Source: Macropodus opercularis (Eukaryota > Chordata > Actinopteri > Anabantiformes > Osphronemidae). From it: DNA of 64,000 bases. Of the stretch, positions 23,130-33,458 are shown in pieces. How positions within the stretch are numbered: the stretch's first letter is position 1; the number at the start of each line of letters is the position of its first letter. The translations under genes were made by a program, and so were the position numbers. The stretch lies in contig CM061094.1 of the NCBI GenBank assembly GCA_030770545.1, positions 2,341,001-2,405,000 of the forward strand, read 5' to 3'. The notes under the pieces are model-generated. The model saw nothing but the letters and a program-made list of their open reading frames with translations. It had not been told where the DNA came from and searched no databases.

Positions 23130-24383
23130 TAACAACATTAGTGCTGTGAATCTGATGCAAGCCCTCAGCTCTTTCCATATAATGTAGGGTTTTGACAGTA
23201 GCCATCCTTCAGGTTGTTTATGTCTGAAGCCCTTGAGTCTCCTCAGAGCTGCCTCAGTTTCCAACCCGTTCTAGGGTTAAGGTACCCAGCTGGCTGGGTT
23301 TTTCCCTGTTGGCCCCTTTTTCTAGAGAGAGAAGACAGCACCTGCCAGGTCTTTTCAGGCTTGTCTTTGTTTTGATTGTGTTTATGTGTCTATGTTAATT
23401 TCATTGTGTGTCTGAGACACAGGGCACTTGTCTGGAGCTGGCTCTGAATGACATCATTGGCTTGAGCTGTGGGACTTGGTTCTAGCAGGAGGGGAGCAAA
23501 GTAAGGGCTAAGTGATGGATAATGGAGGAAATAGGCTGGCACACTGCAAGAAAAGAATGAATCAAGGCATTTTGATTGACCAGAAGCCAGAGCAGATGAA
23601 AAGAACTGAATGACTTGTGTTGTGTAGATCTATGTGTAACATAAATGTCAGAAATGCAAGGTGTGTTTGTCTATAGTAAACTTATGGGGCAATAATGGGA
23701 ACGCATTGTGTGTTTTCAGTTAGTTAAAGACTGAATTAATTAGAGTCAAGGCCAAGGAGCTTGGAACTAGGGGTGGATTAACATATTGAAAAGTAATGAT
23801 GTCATTGGATTGAATATCCAGTTGTAACACACATACACACTATATCTGAAAACCCAGTTTGTTTAAGCAGGCAACTATGTATAAAAATAAATAAAGCTGC
23901 TAGGATCGTGAAAAATGCTTTACGTTCGGAAATGAATAATGAATCTGTCATAGGAGTCAAATCTGTACAAGAAATAATAATGATGCTCGCAGTCCGTTTT
24001 AGGCATTTCAACAGTTGCTTTCAATCAATTTTAACTTAATTTTCGAACACATTTTCTCTACCTGTGACAGTTCGGCCCTCCAACCCCTGGATGTCATACC
24101 TTGCTCTGGTTCGTCTCTTGTTGGTTTAGACCTCTGTTGTTAGGTACCTGTTTATTTCTGTGTCTCTTGTGTTTGTATCCTTAGTTCCTAAGTTTGTTCC
24201 TTCAAATTGTCTCTTTATTCTTGGGGAATTATTACTGTATTTGAGTTTGAACTGAATATATATTGAACTGATCCAAAAGACTAACAACACCATATGCAGT
24301 TTGTTTTTACAGAGGCATCGTTCTTCTATCGTTCCTCTGGGTGGCATCATTAATAAACATTAATATTAACAAACACTTACAGC
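23130..24383. other. Spacer paralogous to 8,570-9,532, no gene seen
   Basis: It aligns with the A-side spacer from about 23,363 on. An extra stretch at 23,128-23,362 (CCAGCTGGCTGGGTTTTTCCC and neighbours) is absent from the A side. No exon is supported. Confidence 0.5.
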
Positions 24384-24680
24384 AAGAAGGTCCCGGGTTT
24401 GATTCCCAGGGCGACCAGGGGCCTTTCTGTGTGGAGTTTGCATGTTCTCCCTGTGTCTGTGTGTGTGTTCTCCAGGGTCTCCAGTTTCCTCCCACAGTCC
24501 AAAAACATGCAGTTAGGCTGATTGGAAACTCTAAATTGCCCGTAGGTGTGAGTGTGTGCGTGACTGACTTGTGTGGTCCTGCGACAGACTGACGATCTGC
24601 CTCTCGCCCATAGCCAGCTGGGATAGGGTCCAACCCGCCTGGGACCCCTGCGGGGAAGAAGCGGTAGAAGATGAATGAAT
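24384..24680 (+). repeat. Teleost SINE-like interspersed repeat (copy 2)
   Basis: Nearly identical to 9533-9830, as part of the segmental duplication. It ends in GAATGAATGATACA, where the solo LTR inserted. Confidence 0.75.
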
Positions 24681-24686
24681 GATACA

Positions 24687-25350
24687 TGTCACAGACTCAC
24701 TAGACTCGAACATACTAAATATAGAACTCGAACATAGAGCCTATGCCCACGTTCACAAAACTACAAGGGAAGAACCCAAACGCACAACCCACAGATGAAC
24801 GATTAACTAATATTTTAATACTCAAACGATTACAGCGCACGATATATCTTAAAGAATACCAACAAGCCAAAACGTAACATTCAAACAGAACAATCACAGA
24901 CTTTCACACGGACAGGAACAGGAATCCAGACAAGAACAAAGTAACTACACTTAACATGAAGCGAGACCCAGACATTAAGCACTAACCAAACTGAACGTGA
25001 CAGTACAAAACTTTAACATGAAACAAACCACAATATGGCACAAACATACTTTAATAGTAACCCAAAGCTACAAAATACTCATACAACCGCTTACACAAAC
25101 CCTAATACACATACAAATAATCCAAATAGTAACACTAATAACAAATACCAAGTACCAGATAGTATATAATCAGCCAGCAAACATGAAGGGACCAGGGAGA
25201 ACTTAAATACAAACTAAACAGGAAATCACTAACAGGTGAAATCAATAACAAGCAGGAAACGGACAAACAGGAAGTGGACAAACAGAAACCAACGAAGAAG
25301 AACAGGGGGACAATGGCGCCCTCTAGTGGTTGGAGGGCCGAATCGTCACA
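24687..25350 (-). mobile_element. Solo LTR with intact 5-bp target duplication
   Basis: A 664-bp sequence that on the minus strand begins TGTGACGATTCGGCCCTCC and ends AGTGAGTCTGTGACA. ATACA is duplicated at 24682-24686 and 25351-25355. The paralogous block still has the empty site with a single ATACA at 9831-9835. A TATTTAAGTTCTCC promoter-like motif lies on the minus strand near 25,205. No internal region remains, so it is a solo LTR left by LTR-LTR recombination. Confidence 0.92.
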
Positions 25351-25355
25351 ATACA

Positions 25356-26213
25356 CAAGTTACAGGGAACTGTCAAGTTAGCACCACCATGACATAAGTA
25401 TAATATTGTTGAATTTTAGTGATAGCTAAGCCAAGTCTTTGGGTTGTCAGACGTCTGCTTTAATAACACCTTTGGAGCCATTTACTGGTTTGACCTCTGC
25501 TACTGTCTCAATCTGAGCCAAGCATCAAGGCGTTTAACTCTGTACAGACTCTGATAATTATTACATAATCCTATGAAATGTAAATACCTCTGTGCAAACA
25601 AAACGCCTCCTTCTGAATAGATTAGAGGTTTTACACAAATTATTCATGTATGCTTTAAAATGCAGTCGCTCAATAACTTGAGACTACTGTCAAAGTTCTG
25701 TTCTAATAAAAATACCTATTGTACAGTAGCAACACTGAACATAATGAAAGCAGACAGGTCAAACACAAATCCATTTGGAACATTTTATTGCCAAGTTGAA
25801 TATACAGTAGTTTAATACATTTGTCCACAGTAAAAGAAAAACTTTATTTTTTTATTTAAAAAGTTATTATGGATTATCAAGATTCAACCAATCATTTTCC
25901 TGTGGTCCCAGTAACTCACCTCAACCCTCACTGCACAGACTTCCTTCTGCTGGAACACACTTTACTCCACTAGAATCAATATGTTGCTTTGTGGTACTTG
26001 TTGAAACATCTGTTATATGACTGTGCAGTCTCATGTCATCATATCTCATTTTATTGACACATGTCAAATTGAGTGGAGGTACTAGGCTGGTGACTGAAAG
26101 AAAAAAGAAATCAAACTTTCCCAAAAGAATTCCCATGTGTATGTGGTGAAGTAATGGCTTTGCGTTAATGAACACCTCTATTTTACTTTTTCTTTCTTGT
26201 CTCCTGTTTCTGT
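25356..26213. other. 3' flank of CYP2 gene C, no gene seen
   Basis: 25,434-25,720 is paralogous to 10,400-10,680. A minus-strand AATAAA at 25784-25789 could be the gene C poly(A) signal (3' UTR of about 675 nt). Relative to the A side about 480 bp (9,900-10,385) is missing near 25,433. No exon is supported. Confidence 0.45.
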
Positions 26214-26289
26214 TGTCGTCTTACTGCGTCTCCCTGAGTTGAATCTTCATGCGGTAAGGTTTGGGAGTCATAGTGGCCCCGTACACTAG
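26214..26289 (-). pseudogene. Relic of a CYP2 last exon
   Basis: It matches the final codons and stop region of CYP2 exon 9 (the GTCGTCTTACTGCGTCTCCC block through CCCCGTACACT), with several substitutions relative to genes B and C. The match stops at 26,289 and the sequence jumps to GAGGCTGGAGCTGCC, which lies downstream of exon 9 in the intact genes. It is therefore the last about 75 bp of a lost or partially duplicated CYP2 copy. Confidence 0.85.
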
Positions 26290-26463
26290 AGGCTGGAGCT
26301 GCCTGCATTTGCTCGCTCAGGTAATTTAGCTGTTTGTTTGCTGGTTCAGGCATGAGATTATCTGCCAATAACGGTACAAAAGCCTCTATTTAATCTAGAT
26401 TTGCTCCGAGGAGCTTCTCTCTCTGGCAGTCTAACAGTCCCTGCTGTTTGTCTGCGCGTCGTC

Positions 26464-29400
26464 TTACTGCGTCTCCCTGAGTTGAATCTTCATGCGGTAA
26501 GGTTTGGGCGTCAGAGTGACCCCGTACACTGGTGTGTAGTCTGGCTCTCCCGCATCCTCAGGCCAGATGAACTTGAACTTCCTCAGCAGAGTCACCATGA
26601 TGAGGAAGAGCTCCATACGAGCCAGACCCTCTCCAAGACACATACGAGCACCTGGCACAGGAAAAGACTTAGACTTGATAAACCTGCCCATGAAGCAATG
26701 AGACGTATACGATCCGTTTTGTATGGTCTTGTACCTGCAGAGAAAGGAACGAAGGCCTCAGGTTTAACAAACTCGCCCTTGTTGTTGAGGAAGTTTTCAG
26801 GGTTGAAGTCATTTGGAAATTTCCATTGTCCTTCTTCATTCAGCACTGATGAGAGGTTTGGAATAATCAGTGTACGCTAAAGAGAAAATTAAACATAAAA
26901 GAAAGGACAGAATTACATTTGAATTAAGTCACGGAATTATGGGCCCTTACACTTCAGTATCTGCTGGAGTTATAGTGCAGTAGACTTGCTTTACAGCCAG
27001 TTCAATTTCAAATTAAAAACTACAAACATTACTTTAGAACAAATTAGCAAAGACCTGGGAAGCTCACACTGTGTCAGTGAGGTCTCATGTGGAAACAGTT
27101 TTAGAACATCTAAGTGAGGTTTTACTCATGAGGTAAAAACTCACGTAGATTATGCGTAATTATGCCACATTTGACTATTTTCTTGTATATTGAGAACTTT
27201 TGGCATTCTGTCAAGAAGTGCCTCTCACCCTGGGAATGGAATATCCCATCACCTCTGTGTCTTTAGTTGTACAATGAAAAACGCTAAGTGGAACAGTGTT
27301 GGCCACCCTCTGTACTTCATGGATCACAGCCTGGATGGAAACAGATGTTCAGATTCATAAAGGTGAATGAGATGTTCACGTGCATTGACCAAATGAATGC
27401 CTACATACTGCACCTGCATGTAGGGCATGTTGTGTCTGTCATCAAAACAGATCCGATCCTTCCCTTCCATCACCTGGTCTATCTCCTGCTGACAACGCTC
27501 TGAGAGTTACAGAAGACAGGAGGATGGAGGAGCACAGGCTGAGTTAACAACGCATAGTAAAATGCTAATTCTGCCAAATTCCATAACACTGATGTGTTTA
27601 ATTTATAACTAAATGGAGTAACAGCTCCAACAAAAGGTCAGCATTAGTCAGGCAGAATGCACTGAGCAGCCTGCAGACACTGAATGGATGAACAGCATAT
27701 ACAGTAGAAATACAGCATACTGTAGAATGAGGCACTCAGTGAACAGTAACGAGCCACGTTTTCATGAGCAGACACACCTTGTATGTGTGGGTGGGTCATA
27801 AGGTAGAGGAAGCCAGTGAGCAGGCTGTTGGAGGTGGTGTCAGTTCCAGCAAAGTGAAGGTCTATGAGGTACATTATGAGTTGTTCTTCTGTAAATGCAG
27901 AATTATCACCACCTCTCTAAGCAGAGGAGAAGAAGAGTCAAACAAATATTAGTGCAAGTTCACTTCCAGTTTTATTTAATTACTTAAAGTAATTGAACTA
28001 TATTTTAATCTAATAAATAGCAAAACATAGTGACTAGGCCGTTGTTGCCTTGGACACACCCACGCACTCACCTTATCTAGTTCATCCAGATAGCAGTCTA
28101 CAAAGTCTCGAGGGTTTCCAGGGACTCTGCTTTTCTTGTGCTCACTCACAAAATTTCTTTCAAGTTTCTTTAGAGTCTAAAAACAATATCATTCAAAATT
28201 CACGACGTGCATAAGTTACAGTTTGAGAGGAAAGAATAACATATCTAATATACCGTAGCTCTGAGACTGACATTTTTAATCCCTCTTTCTTTTCCTATTT
28301 AATATTTAGCTGCTATTCCTGTATGAGGCTTTTTTATTACAAATTACTATCCAGATTTATTTAACATACCTCAATATTCCTAAAGGCTTTATTGAAGGGC
28401 AGCGGCAACTTGCGAATGGATGGAAGAGAATCATACAACTGTAAAAAACAAAGACAATTCATCTGTTTATTGATCTAGTTTTGCTGATGAATATACGGCT
28501 GTTCATGTTCAGTGGCATGTGACACATTAGATGTGGGTGTGGAAATCAAGTTGCTCTCGCAACAACCTGGTGGCACCACTGTGCTCATCCAAAGTGCTAA
28601 TGTGGAAGTCGGGGATGGAGCATGGAAGCCACCAACCACACACCTCTTCATTTTTTCATTTAGTTTGGATTCCAGTGACTAGACTACATTCTACACAACA
28701 GTTTACATAGACACAGCACACATACCTAGTTACATTGTGTTATTACTTCTTAGCTACATTACCTGAATTCCCTGCTGCTGCTTATCAACTTTTATTTTGA
28801 TATCAGTCAAGAGGTCAAAGTATCTTGTTAATATTTCTGAAGTCGTCATGTGGTTAGTCTGTCTACTGTATCTTAGTTATCAATAAGCTCAAATTCTGAT
28901 TTCTCTGAACCAGGTTTAACCTTAGAAACTGGCTTTTACTCACCATGGCCCATGGACCATTGGTTATCTTGGAAATCTCTGTGAAGCAGCGGACAGTCAC
29001 TTTGATGAACTCGTCATCATACTCATGGCGCGTACCAAACAGAACCTGGCAGATAACATTGGAGGCTGCGTTATGAAACATAACCTGAGGACTCATGGTT
29101 TTACCTGTAAAACATATGATGCAGACGTCATGATAGATGAAATGGACAAACGTTAGAGCAGTGTGGCAGTGAGGATTGTGTGTAACAGGTCACGTACCAA
29201 TGCTCTTCTCCAGGGTTTTAATCACGTGCTGAATCTCTCCATGAATCCTGTCCTCCATGGTTTTCTTCCCCAGACCAAAGTTCCTCAGGGTCATCAGAGC
29301 AAATCGACGATGCTCTTTCCACACAGAGCCATAATCTACCACGATTACACCTACAATAAATGTGTTGACATATAGAGCATATGGTAAATATTTCCATTTC

Positions 29401-30816
29401 AACCAATACTGTTATGCCACGAGATGAGGGTTTGTCGTTTAGCTGGAACAATTGGTTTTAAGTCTGCATTTTGTGTAAACATACATATTTCTACATTCAA
29501 TATATCGGCAAACAAAAAACCTTCTGTGCATACGTTGGGTAAAAATGTGAAAACATGCAGTAAAATCTACATGGACTGAAATGTATCTTAAGATGGTAAC
29601 CTGATGAGCATGATGCATAAATGATATTTGCAGGATATCTAAAGATGGAACAATAATTTTTTGTGTATTTAGTGTTTTCTCATTACTATGTATAGTATAA
29701 AACAATACTAATTACATAAAAAATGTAATTTCCTTTTGTAACAGAGACAAACTGAATTTAAACTGCACATTGAACAACAGTTTTACTAAGAAAAACAGTA
29801 CTTGACATAAAATGTTGCTTCTACCTTTTCTCTGAGTGACATCATTAATAAACATGTCCTGTGGTCGTCCAGAGAAATCGTTAGCCTTGGTCACTAGAGC
29901 CTCTTTTATGGCGTCCACTCCGTTGAGAACCACAGCTGGTCTGGGACCAATGAACAGGCTGTAGACATTACCATACGCCTTCCTCAGCTGAAAGTACATG
30001 ATAGTAATAACTTACTGAGTAAAGGGTAAGAAGTAAGAAAAATCCAAATTTTGGACTGTAAAGGTTCTGATACATTTATATTTGAAGAAAGACACAAGTA
30101 TCTTAAGGGACAAGAAGAAACATGGAAATGAAGTTAGCAAAAGCATTCAGTAAAGTATTTCTATTATCGTTATGTTGCAATATTATTGTAATATCAAGGT
30201 ATATTATTATAATTATAAATTCATTTGTGGTCAGTTATGACACCTCTGGGGCTCAGTGTTGGACTTTAATGTGTACAAGTGATAACATAAAAATACATTT
30301 ACATTTAGAAAAAAGCTATTTGTTTGCTTCTCAAACGTGACGTTTGAGAAGTTATGTTTTACTACATAACCAACACAAAACAAATTTACAGCGTTACATG
30401 GACACTGGAACAACACAAACAGCACCTTGGTAGCCATTGAATGTGTTACATAACGGCAGTACGGTGTTTGACCTCTGTTACTGGCTGAATATGAGCCAAG
30501 CATGAAGGCAGCTGACTCTGTACAGGCAGAGTGTTGGTGTCGGTTGCTCTGGAATCATTTTATTCAGATTTTCATTCATTCTATTAACACCAATTATATC
30601 ATTGCTATAACAAATCAACACATTTATTAATAATCACTAATTTTATTGTCTCACCCTCTCAAAGTCCTCCAGCGGGTTCTCAAGCCTCAGGTTCAACAGA
30701 TTTCCCAGTACTGGCAGAGCAGGAGGTCCAGGTGGGAAGTTCTTGGGCCTTCGGGATTTGAGTTGAAGGATGATGAAGCAAACGCAGAGCGACAGCAGGA
30801 GGATTGTAGCAAACAT
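26464..30816 (-). CDS. CYP2-family cytochrome P450, gene C (complete, 489 aa)
   Basis: A microsomal CYP2 monooxygenase paralogous to gene B. Coding exons 5' to 3': 30655-30816, 29825-29987, 29198-29350, 28944-29104, 28370-28438, 28072-28176, 27778-27916, 27414-27499, 27229-27330, 26735-26876, 26464-26651. Exon sizes equal those of gene B one by one, total 1,470 nt and stay open. Features: N-terminal hydrophobic anchor, RRPKNFPPGPP hinge, DFSGRPQ, I-helix AGTDTT (294-299), EVQR (351-354), and haem loop FSAGARMCLG with Cys432. A TATA box (minus strand, 30869-30874) about 55 bp upstream supports the ATG at 30816 over the upstream in-frame GTG (30855). The protein is clearly more divergent from B than A is from B, so C is the older paralogue. 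All active-site landmarks are kept, and it is likely functional. The teleost subfamily name needs a tree. Confidence 0.94.
30327..30351. repeat. Perfect 12-bp inverted repeat, 1-nt loop
   Basis: Arms 30327-30338 and 30340-30351 are exact reverse complements (CTTCTCAAACGT). It lies in intron 1 of gene C. Confidence 0.9.
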
Positions 30817-30868
30817 GATGGACTGGATCAGACTCAACTGAAGTGGCTCCAGCACCTGGTGGACTTGC

Positions 30869-30874
30869 TTTATA
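30869..30874 (-). promoter_or_regulatory. TATA box of CYP2 gene C
   Basis: GCTATAAAGC on the minus strand, about 55 bp upstream of the ATG, predicting transcription from about 30,842 and a short 5' UTR. The corresponding sites of genes A and B are degenerate (TGTAAA). Confidence 0.6.
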
Positions 30875-31067
30875 GCCGAAGCTAAGCTCTGAGCCCTGCC
30901 TCCTCTGGGAGTACACTATGTTCAGTGTATGAAAGGTGGAGGAAAACAAGGGCACAGGTCTCTGGTCACATCTGGCCTATTACACAGAAGTTACTCAGCA
31001 CTTTTCACTAGTTCAAATGTCATTATCATGTCAAGATCAACAATAATATTAATTCACAATGTGCACA

Positions 31068-31550
31068 GCTATTGGGCAAGTTGAGTTTGACGATTATTTT
31101 GGAACTGAATATATACAGTGCTCTCAGTCAATCCAAAATGATCCTTTAATATTTAAGGAAGTAAAAGGTTGGTTTCTAGGAGAATATACACGACAGCATA
31201 CTGCCAAAAGTGTTCGCTCACCCATCCAAATAATGGGAATCAGTGCACAAAGGTCCATAAAGACATAGATGACACAGTCTGGTGTGAATGAACTTGACTG
31301 GCCTGCACAGAGTCCTGACCTCAACCCGATAGATCACCTTTCGGATGAATTAGAGCAGAGACTGAGAGCCAGGCCTTCTCGCCCAGCATCAGTGTGTGAC
31401 CTCACGAATGTGCTTCTAGAAGAATGGTCAAAAATTCCCACAATCACACTCCTAAACCTTGTGGACAGGTTTCCCAGAAGAGTTGAAGCTGTTATAGCTG
31501 CAAAGGTTGGACTGATGTAACATTGAACCCTATGGATCAGGAATGTGATG
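31068..31550 (+). pseudogene. Tc1-like transposase remnant
   Basis: The frame 31269-31520 encodes the C-terminal part of a Tc1-type DDE transposase: DWPAQSPDLNPIDHL (third catalytic region, with the conserved glutamate after NPI replaced by aspartate), LRARPSRPxSVxDL and LLNLVDRFPRRVEAVIAAK. The N-terminal two thirds are absent. Downstream sequence up to about 31,550 looks like the transposon's 3' non-coding part (ATTGAACCCTATGGATCAGGAATG). It is dead. Confidence 0.85.
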
Positions 31551-31554
31551 TCAT

Positions 31555-31930
31555 TAAGCTCATATGTGAGTCAGGCCAGATGAGGGAGGGGGCCATGTTG
31601 TAGGTCCAACCAGCTCTTCTTTAATAGTGCCAGCCCATTCCAGTGCCCCACCGCCACCTTGCTGTACGTCTGAGTGGAAGTGGAGCTCTGTGCTTATTAC
31701 TGATCCAGAATCAAGAGTCACTCTCATCTCGTCAGTCCATAAAACCTTTGAAAGCGACTCCATTGACTATTTGCAATAAAATGTTTATTCTGTGGTGACA
31801 CCCTTAAGAGAGCTCCATCTCACTGAAATACTTTTCAGAGTCAGTAAAATCTCTTTTTTGGTTCATTTGAACCTGCCTAATAATTATGAACATCCTGATA
31901 TAGCGTATTGTTCTCCTTAGGCCACACCCC
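31555..31930 (-). pseudogene. Second Tc1-like transposon remnant, opposite strand
   Basis: The minus-strand frame 31560-31763 reads VLWTDEMRVTLD (second catalytic region WTDE), QGGGGALEWAGTIKEELVG and a deleted, mutated WPP motif. Sequence up to about 31,930 appears to be its 5' non-coding part. It belongs to a different Tc1 family from the neighbouring remnant and runs head to head with it. Confidence 0.7.
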
Positions 31931-32553
31931 CCTCATCAAACACACCTGATATGAATTCACCAATAAGCATCAATTCTGTACAGCTTTGGATCTAAATTTA
32001 GATGTTTGGCTCTTAACATACAGATTTTATGTGCTGGTACAGTAATCATGGAAGAATGACGTTAGAAGAGCCAAAGATGATGGGAGATATAGTCTGTATG
32101 AGCCTGAGGGTACAGAAACAAGACATAAGAACAAAAGAAAGAAAAACACACAATTGAGTGGCCACCAGCCACTCAATGTTGGCTTTTTTACATGAATATT
32201 AAAAATTTGATAGCATGCAAACAAGAGTTTTCTACTAAAATGGTTCCAAATGAAAACTGAATTTGAAACGAGATGAATCAGGAAGCAAGGAACTAATGAT
32301 TTGTACGGGATGTAGGATGCAGTTGATCTTCTTCAGACTCGGTTTTGGTTTGTTCACAAATGGGTTGCATATACTGTTCATTCTTTTGAAAGCAGAGACG
32401 GGGGATCATGCAGAAGCTGCTACTGGGTGAATCAGTCTCCAAAACACTTGTTTGAAACATGTCAAATATTACTATGTTAACGAGCAAGAGGTTTCCAAAC
32501 TAAAACATCTTTCAGACTGCGACGACTATAAAATAATTTTTTTTCATTCTGAT

Positions 32554-32589
32554 GGACCGGTACCAAATGACCCACGTGAGTACCGGTCC
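32554..32589. repeat. Inverted repeat GGACCGGTAC / GTACCGGTCC
   Basis: 10-bp arms at 32554-32563 and 32580-32589 around a 16-nt loop. It may be a miniature element relic. Nothing else is seen in 31,931-32,815 apart from a 10-bp-arm hairpin at 32153-32177. Confidence 0.6.
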
Positions 32590-32815
32590 TCTGATCTATA
32601 GTACACTGAAAGCATTTGGTTTGAGATCACAAAATACCAGGTTTACAGTACAAGACTTTGAAGCACTGCTCATTTCATACAGGTGGGTGCACACAACACA
32701 CAGATGACCTGTTCCACTGGAAAGAATCCAAAACACGAGCAACACACTCTGCAAGGTTTGATTTCATGCTGATCTCAGAAAAACACTGGACAAGTCACAA
32801 TTTTCAGACTTTTCA

Positions 32816-32926
32816 GTCAAAGTCAGCTTTATTGTCAATACCATATGTACCAGACATGCACAAGAACTGAAACTGCGTGTGTGTGTGCAAGCTGATTTCC
32901 AAAGTATCCATGTTCTTCTCTGTGTG
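32816..32926 (-). repeat. LINE 3' tail (left half of the LINE split by the ERV)
   Basis: On the minus strand it ends TATTGACAATAAAGCTGACTTTGA, a typical LINE tail. It continues, across the retrovirus, into the minus-strand RT fragment at 43,231-43,730. Confidence 0.6.
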
Positions 32927-33436
32927 TGTAGTGGAAAAACATTAGTATATGTTAGTGGGTTTAGGATACAGTTAGAGTAGAATAGATATTGTTTAGGCTT
33001 TGTTCATTTCCAGGGAATATGATTGTACAGGACGCTTGCTGGCCTTCGGTGGCTCCGAGGATATCTGACCGGTAGAGCAGAACAATTTGGGCAAAACATT
33101 CTGACCTGGTAACCAAAGCAATGGAGTCAAAACAAGTGGCTGTAATCACAACTGTTTGCATTTGGGCTGACGCAAACAGAGGGATTAAAACATGCTCCCG
33201 AGGAATCTCGGGAGGAGAGTTCTTTGCCTGCCGTAGAGACAACTGGTATTTCTGTGGTCAGGCCTGGGGCTCCCCGCGCGCTAGCAAGCATCCTTCCTGC
33301 AGGAAGAAGGTGACTCCGCATATCTGCCTTTGCATTCTTTCATCTCAGCACTGAGAATAAATCTACAATTGATTGGCTGAAACCTAAAGCTGCCTCGGCT
33401 GAGTTTTTCTGAGTTGGGACATTTCTAACCACTACA
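32927..33436 (+). repeat. ERV 5' LTR (510 bp)
   Basis: It runs from TGTAGTGG to CCACTACA. A TATA-like GATTAAAACA is near 33,182, and GAGAATAAATC (poly(A) signal) is near 33,353. The last 106 bp (33331-33436) match 43121-43226 with two substitutions, implying a fairly young or slowly changing insertion. Confidence 0.88.
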
Positions 33437-33440
33437 AAGA

Positions 33441-33458
33441 TGGCGTCACGAACTTGGG
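33441..33458 (+). promoter_or_regulatory. Putative ERV primer-binding site
   Basis: TGGCGTCACGAACTTGGG begins 4 nt after the LTR and starts with the obligatory TGG. I cannot match it confidently to one tRNA 3' end from sequence alone. Confidence 0.6.

Noticed and set aside
26183..26368. 61-codon minus-strand frame beside gene C
   Set aside because: It overlaps the relic exon but in a frame that does not give CYP2 sequence.
30655..30855. Upstream starts for CYP2 exon 1 (30855, and likewise 21321 and 5046)
   Set aside because: These are GTG codons. The ATGs at 30816, 21300 and 5025 give equal 54-codon first exons beginning with the membrane anchor.
33331..33436. A complete 106-bp LTR as the true ERV terminal repeat
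   Set aside because: The TGTAGTGG/CCACTACA inverted termini and the TGTG target duplication place the 5' LTR start at 32,927, so the short 3' copy is a truncation.
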